Shown here: positions 11,591 to 21,387 of the stretch, piece by piece | Numbering within the stretch: position 1 is the first letter of the stretch | Layout: every line of letters begins with the position of its first letter | From: Apiospora phragmitis | Taxonomy: Eukaryota; Ascomycota; Sordariomycetes; Amphisphaeriales; Apiosporaceae | Assembly (NCBI GenBank): GCA_038363925.1 | Contig: JAQQWL010000003.1 | Coordinates: 2,294,001-2,358,000, forward strand | Length of the DNA stretch: 64,000 bases | Reading direction: 5' to 3' | Position numbers and translations under genes: made by a program | Notes under the pieces: generated by a model | The model's input: only the letters and a program-made list of their open reading frames with translations | Told to the model about the DNA's origin: nothing | Databases searched by the model: none

Positions 11591-12863
11591 CTTGCCTGGC
11601 AAGGGATATGAGCCAAGTCTCGCGCTTTCAAAAAGAGCACTGTCTGTTCCAAGTCTGGCACCAGGCCAGACCGATCTTTGGTGGACCAGCAAGAGAAAAG
11701 TTAGAAACCCAGGAAGCTCAGATAACATCTTCAAGAGCTCTTCTCCATGGTACAACACAATGTTCTCAGGTGTAAAACCCGTGTAATTGAACAAAGTTTC
11801 CAATCAAATTTTCAATTTACTTGTCTACGATTCAACCTATCTACCCGTAGTTTTCTACCTCCAAGCACAGCGCATACAGTCTGCCAGGAAGCCGAATGGT
11901 ACGATACATAACTAGGTATGCAAGACGTCTACACGGAGGTCTAAAGATAATGAGATTTCACCTGTTAGTTACAGAGGAACTGTATTCATGCTATGTAACT
12001 TTTTCTCAGCTTATACACAATATGTCATCTTCGTCTAAGACTAGTATCATCTGCTACACATCTCGGGTAATGGATCGCCGTGAGAACATGGTGGATGGTA
12101 AGTTATCGACAACAACCCTTATCTATCATGGGTAGGTAGTCAGTCTCTTAATGTTTGCCGCAAGGTACGGGGACTTTCTCTAAAAAGGGGGTGGCTTTGC
12201 TAGACCATGTATGGACTAGCCTCACCTAAGCCGGGCTGAGCGGCTGAGGCTACAGTTAAAATAAACAAAGTCTAGTCCTAATCAGGCTGGCGCCCCTCAG
12301 CTATCTCAGATTCGCCGACAAAGTACCCACGGATCTGAGTTTACCCAAATTTTTAGGGACCATAGTACCTCTGTATACCGAAAGTGTATCAAGACAAGCG
12401 TACGAATGCACGTAGCCCTTTGCAGAAACAATATCGATTGCCAAGTCGTTGCATGACGAAATTCAAAAACCCAAGTGGCGCAGGATTAGTCGGCGCGCTA
12501 TATCCTTAGTCCGTCCAAGTGCCAAGCCAGAGATCATGCCAGTGCCCGCCCGTTGGGTATGACAGGCATCAGACCCCGACACTATTGAATCCCCCAAGCT
12601 CCATTCATTTCCCGTGACCGTGTTCTAGGCTTACTATGTCCTAGCAGGCTCCCAGATAGCAACGACAGGTGGGCTCATCCTATTCTTTTCTTTCTTTTTG
12701 CTTATCTTCCTACAGTACCTTTCTCCGTAAGCAGCGAAGTTATGGGACTTTTCGTCTTTCTCAGCGTCCCTTTTTGACGCTCGCCCCCGGCGCCAATTTG
12801 ATTTGACAGGTCGCGTGTGCTCTCTGCCTTATCTTCAAATTCAAAATTACTTACCACCACAAG
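11591..12863. other. Intergenic, upstream region of the GT25 gene
   Basis: No gene seen. Short frames at 11539-11803 overlap the end of the preceding gene and look like shadows. A pyrimidine-rich stretch near 12680-12720 is typical of a fungal promoter. Confidence 0.45.
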
Positions 12864-14299
12864 ATGGGAGCCATGCGCTGCGGCCCACGACCACCGTTCG
12901 CACGAGTCGCTTTCGTGTTGATCGCCGTTGTTTGCAGCCTTTCGCTGCTCCAGTTCTGGCATCTGGCATTGCCTCCGACTCGATTTCCACACGTCGTCAC
13001 AAGTGATCTTGGTGATTCGTCGAAGTCCGCGGAGAAGCCGGCACATGCGACAGCGGACCAGCCAGCAGCAGCAGCAACACCATCAGCATCAGCATCACCA
13101 CAACCGGCTCACCATGATGCTCAAGCGCAGAATTCCAGTTGGGGTCCGAGGAACTCAACATTAGGGGTATGTTATTTGTCATTACTCACATCACCCGGCT
13201 ATTCATTCGCGGCTTTCCGCCTGTTCAATTGTTACTCACACCGTTGATCGCGTAGTTCGATGCCGTCTTGGCCTTATCCAAAGGAGGTCAAACATGGCGA
13301 GTCCAGGGTTTGCACGCAGCTGGGGCTCTGACGGATGTCAAAGTCACTATCCCGCCCCAGCCGACATGGACCAAGGAGATGATTGAGGCTTTCGCCGCGT
13401 TGGGGCCGGAAGGTGTCCAGAAGCCGGGCGTCGGCAGTGCAGCCGCCTGGCTTGCCCACATCGATCTGCTCAAGTATGTCATCCAAAGTGGTCTCAACTC
13501 CGCTCTGATCATGGAGGACGATGTCGACTGGGACGTCAACATCAAGGTAAGCAAAACCCAAACTAAGCAAATGCAACTCCTTTAACATGAGCACAATCTA
13601 GGATCAACTGAGCCAGGCTGCCGAGACGGTGCGCAAGCACACCAAGGCGCCCTTCGAAGAGAGCAACCCCTATTCCAGTAACTGGGACATCCTCTGGCTC
13701 GGCCACTGCGGCGACATCCCGCGGGACAACGAGACCTTCACCTTCTTCCAGGACCCCACCGTGGTGGCGCACTCGGCGTACGAAGGGTTCGCGGCGGGCT
13801 ACGTCAACGACCACTTCCCCGAGGGCCAGCGCGCCGTCTACCGGTCCCAGGGCGCCATCTGCACGTATGCCTACGCGGTGAACCAGCGGGGCGTCCGCAA
13901 AGTGCTCGAGTACGTGTCCGAGGGCCAGGAGCAGGCGTTCGACACCAAGCTGTTCCACGGCTGCCGCGCCGGGGCGCTGGACTGCATCTCGGTCAACCCG
14001 GAGCTCTTCCGGCACTTCCAGCCCGACGAGAAGTTCGGCCAGACGAGCGAAGTCGACAAGCAGAACTGGGGCGGCGAGGACAAGAGCAGCAAGGACGGCG
14101 AAGAGAAGAAGCAAGGGGCGGCGGCGCAGCATCCTCGGGGCAGCAGCTGCAGTTCAACGTGGCCAAGAAGATCACCGGCACGACAAAGAACATCAAGGAA
14201 AGCGCCAGGTGCAAAGCACTCTGGAATAAGACGTGCACTGGGAAGAAGGGAACGATAACCGACATGATCAAGAACATTGGTCTTTTTGGCCATAGCTGA
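12864..14299 (+). CDS. Type II membrane glycosyltransferase, GT25-like
   Basis: Three exons: 12864-13166, 13256-13546, 13602-14299. The N-terminus has a short basic cytoplasmic tail and one transmembrane anchor (ARVAFVLIAVVCSLSLLQF, about residues 13-31), then a low-complexity Ala/Pro/Ser stem, a Golgi type II layout. The catalytic part has FDAVLAL, TWRVQGLHAA, a conserved Ser/Ala/Trp-LAHIDLLK helix and ALIMEDDVDWD, whose EDD is the metal/nucleotide-sugar motif of GT25-like enzymes. Exon 3 carries DILWLGHCGD and DTKLFHGCRAG. The frame breaks in a G run at about 14115-14118; the +2 frame continues LQFNVAKKITGTTKNIKESA and ends at 14299, which looks like the true C-terminus. The acceptor substrate is unknown. 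The gene sits between the two copies of an unknown family. Confidence 0.75.
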
Positions 14300-14470
14300 G
14301 TTTCTGCTAGGGATGCATGAGAAGAAGCTGGCGCATTAAAATGTATTATGATGACAACAAATTCGTTGATCTGGAAAAGAAGCAAAAGGCGATGCAAACT
14401 AATTAATCACCATGGTTTTTTCGAGCTCATTTTGACCTAGAAAATATGGCCAAAATAGTTGTTTCCTCCC

Positions 14471-14763
14471 TCAGAAGTAGAGCGGAACATTCGGTATCAA
14501 CAGCCCCTTTTCGAGAAGTTCAGGACTGCTGCATATATACTGGGCCGCCTGCAGCTCCGCACAGACGGCGACCGCGGCGTTGCAGCCGCTGCTGATGGCA
14601 CTCGGAGTGACCTGGTAAGGGGTACTGCAGTCGCCGACGGCGCAGATCCGGGCCCGCTGGTGCCCCAGAAGTGGTAGTCGGCCCGGATGTCGACGTCGAC
14701 GTCATCGTGTGTTGGCTGGCGGTCAAGCCGGCCGGGCCTCCGCCCACGATGGCGACGTCGGCT
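14471..14763 (-). pseudogene. Thioredoxin-reductase-like flavoprotein relic with large internal deletion
   Basis: The minus strand reads DVAIVGGGPAGLTASQHT, the FAD-binding Rossmann start of thioredoxin-reductase-like proteins. It is joined within a few codons to DVDIRADYHFWGTS and, after one frame shift, ICAVGDCSTPYQVTPSAISS then GCNAAVAV, the conserved C-terminal FAD motif of the same family. The roughly 240 residues normally between them, including the NAD(P) domain and any CxxC redox pair, are absent. A CACTAG acceptor-like site precedes the first block, so an upstream exon may have been lost. The stop is at 14471. This is a non-functional remnant. Related enzymes act in redox and secondary metabolism. 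Confidence 0.7.
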
Positions 14764-15165
14764 AGTGATACTGGAAAAGAACTTATTGGGGAAAATGAGA
14801 GTTCTTGGAGTTTCCAGTACTTTGGTCTCGGAAGTATCAAAAAACATAATAGTGCCACACCGCCAGCCTGAGCTATGCAAATTGGGGAATATAGCGACGT
14901 TACGTTTTATACGTAGTTTGATCAACAGCATTACGACTGCGCCAATCGGCATAAGTCCAGGAACTCCTTTCCATTAAAAGACCATGTAACGCCATTGCCA
15001 AGTTGCTTGCCCCCTTTGCAGTTGATCCGCGGAGGGATTGCAGTCCTAATACCCCCGGTGCAGCGCAGCACGTTACGCGGTTTCAGCGTGTCGGGGACTC
15101 AACCCCTATTTGTTTTGTAGCACGCGAATTTATGGCGATGCCACAAATCCCTGCAGCTCCGTCTC
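14764..15165. other. Intergenic, no gene seen
   Basis: Nothing recognised between the flavoprotein relic and the 3' end of hypothetical copy 2. Confidence 0.5.
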
Positions 15166-15897
15166 TCAATGGATTTCTCTAGTCTTTTCGTACCCCGCAC
15201 ATCGCCCGTGAAGCTCTTCCAATGCACCGCCGAAGGCTTCGACGTACCGATCCTCAGTGGGTGGATCAATACAAGCGGCTAACTCGTCGTACCAACCACC
15301 AGCCTCATACTCAGGTCTGCTCCCAGCAGTGCCCCTCGCGACAAGTTCGACGAGCGCCGACCACACTAAGGCCGAGAACCGTTCGCCCCCCGCGATCTTC
15401 AGCTCCTGCGCCATATCATGTAGGAAGTCTCTTGCGTCGTTGGCGAAGTCGGTGTTTTGTCTGTCCATGAAGAGGCCATAGTCGGCCTCGAAGTGTACAT
15501 GATCCAGGTCCTTTACGAGCGTAATAGGGCGCCGAGAGCCAGTGTGTTCAGTCGTTACGGGGCTATCTGTGTCTTGCGCTGTATCGGTGGGAGGCAGCAG
15601 TTCTGTCAGGACGATATTGCTGCGGATGTGTCCAAAAAGGGTGCGCTCGTCAACCTGCGCCTTCTCAGGTCTTCTGCAGAAGCAGGGCTGCTTCATGGTG
15701 AAATAGCTGTGGCCATCGTCCGATAGAGCCGTTTCAACTTTGATATCCAGCAGAAACCGCGAGCTGGTGTCTTCAGGTTCTGGAGTTGGTTGTGATTGGC
15801 GGTGCCCATCATTTGTAGGTATGATGGGGGGCTCGGAGACGGAGGCTACGGATCGGTACCAGACACTCACGCTATAACAGATATGAAATTCTTGCAT
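15166..15897 (-). CDS. Conserved-pair hypothetical protein, copy 2
   Basis: An intact 243-codon frame starting MQEFHICYSV, nearly the same length as its homologue at 10862-11590 and sharing FGHI, LTEL, ITLVKDLDHVHFEAD, ALVELVARGTAG and ALEELHGRCA with it. A Pro/Glu/Thr-rich linker near residues 30-45 is specific to this copy. No signal peptide or membrane segment. Family and function not recognised. The copies are in opposite orientation about 3.6 kb apart with a glycosyltransferase between them, suggesting an inverted segmental duplication followed by strong divergence. Confidence 0.65.
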   Translation of the reverse strand: MQEFHICYSVSVWYRSVASVSEPPIIPTNDGHRQSQPTPEPEDTSSRFLLDIKVETALSDDGHSYFTMKQPCFCRRPEKAQVDERTLFGHIRSNIVLTELLPPTDTAQDTDSPVTTEHTGSRRPITLVKDLDHVHFEADYGLFMDRQNTDFANDARDFLHDMAQELKIAGGERFSALVWSALVELVARGTAGSRPEYEAGGWYDELAACIDPPTEDRYVEAFGGALEELHGRCAGYEKTREIH

Positions 15898-16651
15898 TTC
15901 GATAAAGGTTTTGGGAGTTTCTTTTAGATGGCTTGGCCAAGTACATTTTTCGACTCGTAAAATGGATTTGCAACCAATTTATACTATAGTTCAATGAGTC
16001 TTGATCACCGGCATCATGGGCTACAGGGACAAAGAGAGGCTGCAACAATGCCGTTGTCAGCCACGTCAAAAACGTTTATCAATCATTCGTAACAGAACGA
16101 CTTGCAGAGTGATGAAACCGTGTCCTGGTTGGACTTCTGAAACTGGTTAGATTGTAGAGCTCTTCTCCCATTGCCTTTCTGGAGCCTTTCCAGCTGAGCC
16201 CTGCTGACTGGGCTGTGCAAGATTGATCCAACCTCTAACCCAATTAGGGGAAGGGGGATGACAATGGAAATCGTGAGCCCCTGTGAGTGTGATTAAAAAT
16301 AATGTGATAATCAAGATCTGGAAGATTTATATTGGAGCATCCGCGTGTTACTACCCCCCAAGCCACCTTATGGTATAGTCTTCAAAGCCATTAGTTCGTA
16401 TCGTCCGTAGCTTAGCAAAACGTTCCCCCTAAAGCCCAGTGTTTATATTCAGTATGTAAGCTAAACCGACCCTACCGCATCGCATCCAGCCGCCACCGAC
16501 CATGGACAGGCTCAAGCCCAAAACTGATCCACGGCGGGGATATGGCGTGCGTCCATAGCATTACGCAACCTCATATTCGTCTAGTTGGTCGTCATCTCCC
16601 TCTGAGGATTCGAAGTCTGACTCCCCAAAGACCTCGTCAGCGTTAGGCTCG
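15898..16651. other. Intergenic, no gene seen
   Basis: Upstream region of hypothetical copy 2 and downstream flank of the SET gene. No features recognised. Confidence 0.5.
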
Positions 16652-17839
16652 TTATTTTTCTAGCTGCCGCACCGTCTCGATCTCCCAAACTTCGGCGTTT
16701 CTTCCTGTCAAAGCCATCGATCGATGGCATACTCCATACCTTGCCTCGTTTGTGTACAACTTCCACTTCTCGAGGGCTGACTCGTCCTTAGTTCTAATCC
16801 AAAAGGCGGCGCAAAACTTGCTAAGTTTTTCGAGGCTTTCGTTCCCTCCCCCTCGTGGAGGGTAATGTTAGCTTGAAGATCTCTCTCTCTATCTATCTCT
16901 CTATAGACAGGCTTATGTTCTGCCATGATAACAACGCCAATAATGGCAAGGGTGAAGTTACAAGGGTTTATACTACTCACGTCACCCATATTAAATCCTG
17001 ATCCCCGACAGCTCTGGATAGGCCGAGTCGCTCCTCGAGCCTCTCCACATATGACGCTATGTCTTCTTTGGTAAACCACCTGCTCACATGGTGATTCTTG
17101 CCCCAGAACGAACTATCCGAATTCAGGTTCCGCAGGTTCGCGTCGTGCTGCGCGGACCGGGGGCCGGGCACGCAGACGTCGCACGTGCACGCGAAGCCCC
17201 AACAGTAGAGCAGGTTGGCCTGCCGCTCCGCCCGCAGCTCGGTCCGGTAGTAGTAGTTGAGCGTGATCTCCTCGCCCTCCTCGATGTCGCGCACGGCGTA
17301 CGCCTCCCACCGGGCCGCCTTTTCGGCGCCGCCCTTGCGCGGCAGCTGGACGTCGTACTCGGCGACGGCACGCACGCGTGGTTGAATCGCGCCGCGTCCA
17401 GGAAGATGGCCGACTGCGTCCGGCTCGTGGCGAGGCCGAACGAGTTGGTCGCGAAGGTGCACGCCCGCCGGTAGTCGGCCAGGTAGTCGGCCCGGATCCG
17501 GGCGTCGGGCATGATCCGCTGCGCCTTCTCCTGGACGGCGGCCCATTCCTCGTCGCGGATGAAGCAGTGGAGCGCGTCGTACTTCTGTTTCTGCGCCGCT
17601 GGCAGCAGGTTGTATCGGCGGTTTATTTCTCGCTGCGCCGCCCCCGACATTAGATTCTCGGCGTCGACCTTGATTATTGCCTCGTCACGAAGAATCACTC
17701 TCCCTGAAGAAATATCCTTCGTGGCAATCACTCCATATCCTCTGTCGGGGCCCAGGTGCCGCGCCTCGCACGAGTCGGAAAGCCGAATGTTTGGGTTATT
17801 AGAACCTGACATGGTGAGATGATTGGAATTGTTAGCCAA
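16652..17839 (-). CDS. SET-domain protein (putative lysine methyltransferase)
   Basis: The ATG is at 17839. The SET core opens with RGYGVIATKDISSGRVIL (about residues 33-50), followed by a helical insert, FNHACVP (cofactor-binding NHxCxP), EEGEEITLNYYY and a post-SET zinc region (YCWGFACTCDVC). This layout is that of fungal small SET proteins. The frame breaks near 17365-17370, right after NHACVP. A GTGAGT donor at 16980 opens an intron of about 65-75 nt (acceptor near 16905). The next exon breaks in a G run near 16844 and continues FCAAFWIRTKDESALEKWK to a stop at 16652. If the donor is not used, the protein ends at 16977. The substrate (histone or other) cannot be told. Confidence 0.8.
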
Positions 17840-18340
17840 AAGCAGCCAGCTAGATCAGTCTGTACCATAGTTTGCAAGAAGAAACAGAGTTGTAGGGAGC
17901 TTTAGGGGAATTGCATCTGCTGCCCGTGGCATCATGGTCAGGGGCGCCATCTTATCAAAGGGGTGGTCGGAATTCTCATGTGTCGGCGGACAACAACAAA
18001 GTTGAGCGTGGACCGGATTCCTATTCCGGATTCATCAGATTTCCTTTTACTGGATACATCAATCAAAAGGAGAGGGAATGGTGTCTACAAAGGCGACTAT
18101 TGCGCAACCGTTAGTACTTGGCCAAAGAGGCAACGTTGGAATTGACTGACTGAGCATGGCTAAAAACCACCATTGTCCTTTTTTTGTAAGTCCGTTTCCC
18201 AGCTTCATTAACGCCCTACGTCCTTCACTCATCAACTTCCATCATCTACCCTTGACATACAGCGCCCACAACAGCGCCTACAGCATCTACTCTCCCCTCC
18301 AATCTTGTAATTGAAAGTATCATTTTCGGCTTTCAACACC
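17840..18340. other. Intergenic between divergent SET gene and tandem gene A
   Basis: Presumed divergent promoter region for the SET gene (minus) and the gene at 18341 (plus). C/T-rich sequence at about 18220-18300 fits a 5' leader. No gene seen. Confidence 0.4.
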
Positions 18341-20365
18341 ATGGCGGCATACGAAAGCTATTGCGACTATTGGCACGGCTATGATCCTCATAGGCCATAC
18401 GCGGACGAGCATTATAAGAGGATGATCCGCAGATACAAAATCGAAATCACCGACGCGCTGGATAAGTCGCTGGATGGAGACTTCAATCTCACAGAGTACC
18501 TTATAAAGGAAAACTACCCTCAATGGCATGTTATCCTAGAAGGCATTCTATCGCTTCCCGGCGAGACAGAAGATTGGCAGAAACATGACCCGAACGAACT
18601 GTTCGACGACGCAGTCGAGGCTATGGCGTTGGTGCCCCAGGCATTGTCCCGTGCCAAGCTCAATTCCCAGACCGAGAAAAGAAGGTGGATGCCGGTCTTG
18701 CTGAAGCACTTGGATCAGCTCAGAAGGGCGCCTTGGCTTCGGCTTCGAGGAAACGACCACCTGCTGGACCATCTTGACGCGATGTCTGAGTTTCGCCGCA
18801 AGAACTGGCCGGTGAACGAGGCGGCCTGGGCAGGGCAAGCTCATCGGGAACAAGGAGTTCGACGAGATCTTCGCCCAGTTCATCCAGCTAGGCAAGAACA
18901 GTCCCCCGACGGACAGGGACGAGGGCCGGACTCTCGTCCATGGCTCGGTACACTCGGTCCTGGATGCCGCTCGCGCCTTGCTCATCAGCTTGGACACCAT
19001 CAACATCCCCCTCGAGAGCCTGGTAAACGAGGAGACGCGCCCGCCCTGCGTCGACAACCCTGTATCCAACCCCCTGTTTCTGTCCGGCACGGAGAAGCGG
19101 CCCGGCGCGATCGCGTTAAAGGCGTATCTCGGCGGCTCGCACAACGAATCGGAGAGCCAGTACCCCCTGGACGGCAGCCGTAGTTATTCTGGAGAGAAGC
19201 GAGACTTTGGCGTGTTCTCCGATCCCAAGCTCGGTACCAGTGAGGACGGACATACCAAACGACAGGCCGTCGGCGATGGAGGGAGCGCTGGCATCAAGAA
19301 GAAGACCGGTGGTGCCGACAAGAGCCAAGGTGATTACTACAACTACACCTGGGAAGATGCGGATCAGGAGATCGAGGACCTCCTCCTTCTGGCCGAAGGT
19401 CGCGAACTCCCGCCCAAGCACCCTGGATCGGTCACGCCGGTTCTGGACATACCGTCGGACGTCCTCCCTAAAGTACAAGTCGACCATCCTCCCCAAGATG
19501 CAGGCGTGGGACTGGCCCCGGGAGGCCGTCCAGGCCCGCTGCCCCGACCAGATGACCGCGGACCTCGAGGAGCTGGAGAAGGAGATGACCCTGCAGCGCG
19601 ACTACATCGTCCAGACGTGCGCCGAGGGCCGCTTCACCTACTCCAACCTCAAGACCCTGAAGTGCACGGCCTTCGTGCTGCGGTACATGCGCGCCATGTA
19701 CATCCGCCTGCTGATGATGGGCCGCCCCACCGACGACCTCCTGCAGGCCCGCGCGGACCGCCTGGCCGACTGGACCCTGCACGAGGAGGTCTGGAACCAC
19801 GCCAACGCGTACAGCCTGTCCCGGACCAAGCCCAACTTCAAGAACCGGCCCCGGCTCGAGCGGGAGATACGGAAGCGCACCGCCAAGATCGAGGACTGGC
19901 GGAACCAGATCCTGGCGCTCCACAAGGCTATGGCGAAGAAGGAGACCGGAAAGGCAGCCGAAGCCGAAGCCAACCTTGACACGCTGGCTAAATCTCCTGT
20001 CGCGGCCGCCGTCCAGGACAACGTGAATACGGAGGAGGAAGACAACGATATCTACACCCGGATGGCCGAGATCCCGGAGCTGGTGCTGAGCCCCTCCCGG
20101 TACGCCGTGTGTATGCGCAATAGCACGTGTGAGAGCACGTCTGGCAGCTCGGGGTTGAAGCACGAGTACCACATGGAAGACGGGAAGTGGGTAAGGGGCG
20201 AGTTGAAGAAGTCGCAGAAGCTGCCCAAGAAGTTCACCGTCTTCGCGGGAGGGTGGGCCTCCTGGGATAAGGACCTGCCCCAGGAGGAGGGTCTACGACA
20301 AGCTGCAGTACATGATCATCCTCACTTTCTGGCGGGTTCTGCAGGAGCAGCTGCATAAACTATAG
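18341..20365 (+). CDS. Unrecognised large protein, tandem paralogue A
   Basis: The ATG at 18341 follows CAACACC. About 673 residues if three one-base excesses are discounted (G run at 18833-18835, C run at 19466-19468, G run at 20289-20291). Three parts: a helical N-terminal region with GKLIGNKEFDEIFAQFIQL; a low-complexity Lys/Gly/Ser/Asp linker; and a helical C-terminal region (AWDWPREAV, then RYMRAMYIRLLMMG, RLADWTLHEEVW, IRKRTAKIEDWRNQIL), ending VYDKLQYMIILTFWR. No signal peptide or catalytic motif recognised. The same three-part plan and many of the same residues occur in the next gene (21388-23992). Family and function unknown; the helical, charged nature suggests a structural or interaction role, which is inference. 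Confidence 0.65.
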
Positions 20366-21387
20366 AGGATGTGTGATAGGGGCAAGGGGCTAGGATTGGG
20401 ACAATGGATTCTGACTGGGACGCATGGTTTAGCTAGATTATGGCGAAGTGTTGACACAAGAGGACAAGGGAAATCAATATTATCGTAATATTCAAGCCTT
20501 TATTACGTGCTACTCTAAACTTAATTGGTATGCTTCCACGAACTGAGCATAGTAATAACACCTGAGTTTACTATAATGCATCTCACTGATATTAATACTG
20601 TGGGGATTACGAAAGATAACACGCCAAGGTTATAATAAGTAATAAGGGTATCGACGAGCATGGAACGAATACAACACTGTCAGGCTCGTGTTCAGCTTAA
20701 TGGTAAAGCACCTTCACTTTGTCAATAAACTTGTGAGTGAAAGGGGATACCGGTTCGAATCCGGTAAAGAGCATTTTTATTACTTTTCCTTTTTCTTTTT
20801 AGCCTTTCACATCGCTAGGCACTCCTGTTATCGAAGAACATGTCTTCTGAATCTTGTCAGGTACAACCTAAGACACTATCTGGAAGCCACCAACTGCTTC
20901 AAGTTACAAACACGCTATAGATGGAATAGCTGTTCAATTTTCTCTACATTTCCATGCGTTTAGTTGGCCACGGAATAAGAAAAGACAGAGGAACCAGCCA
21001 GAAACAGAACAATAATAAAGATGCCCCCCAGTTATGAGTGACTATGTGGATGTGGAAGTCTTTGTGTGTCAAGCCGTACGACTTGACTTAGTTTGAAATC
21101 CACCAGATCCGGACAAAGGGCCATTATCTGATCTCATTGTTGGAGGAACGCCATGGGTTTTGAAAACGGACAATTACGGCTCTTTGTTGTGGCACATCGA
21201 CACAAGAAAACCACACAAAGGCCATTTACACCTTCAAATGAACGGGCATCATTCTCGCATTCCATTCCCACGCTATAACACCCCGGTGATGAAGTTATCC
21301 CAAACTTAGAAGAGAAGAAGAAGAAAAGAAAAAGAGGAAAAAGACACGCACCGCAGAGCTATTCACAGCGGAAAACAACCCAAAGTC
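20366..21387. other. Intergenic between tandem paralogues, contains a tRNA-like sequence
   Basis: Apart from the tRNA-like element at 20684-20773, nothing recognised. The last about 100 bases are purine-rich and form the presumed leader of gene B. Confidence 0.45.
20684..20773 (+). tRNA. tRNA-like sequence, possibly degenerate or organellar in origin
   Basis: A well-formed T arm (ACCGG-TTCGAAT-CCGGT), a D arm (GCTT-AATGGTA-AAGC), a possible anticodon stem TTCAC/GTGAA enclosing 19 nt, and a 3' end AAAGAGCA followed by TTTTT. The 5' GCTC pairs with the 3' GAGC, but the rest of the acceptor stem fits poorly and no clean seven-base anticodon loop is visible, so no amino acid can be assigned. The D arm resembles fungal mitochondrial tRNAs; a nuclear copy of organellar DNA or a pseudo-tRNA are both possible. 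Confidence 0.35.
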
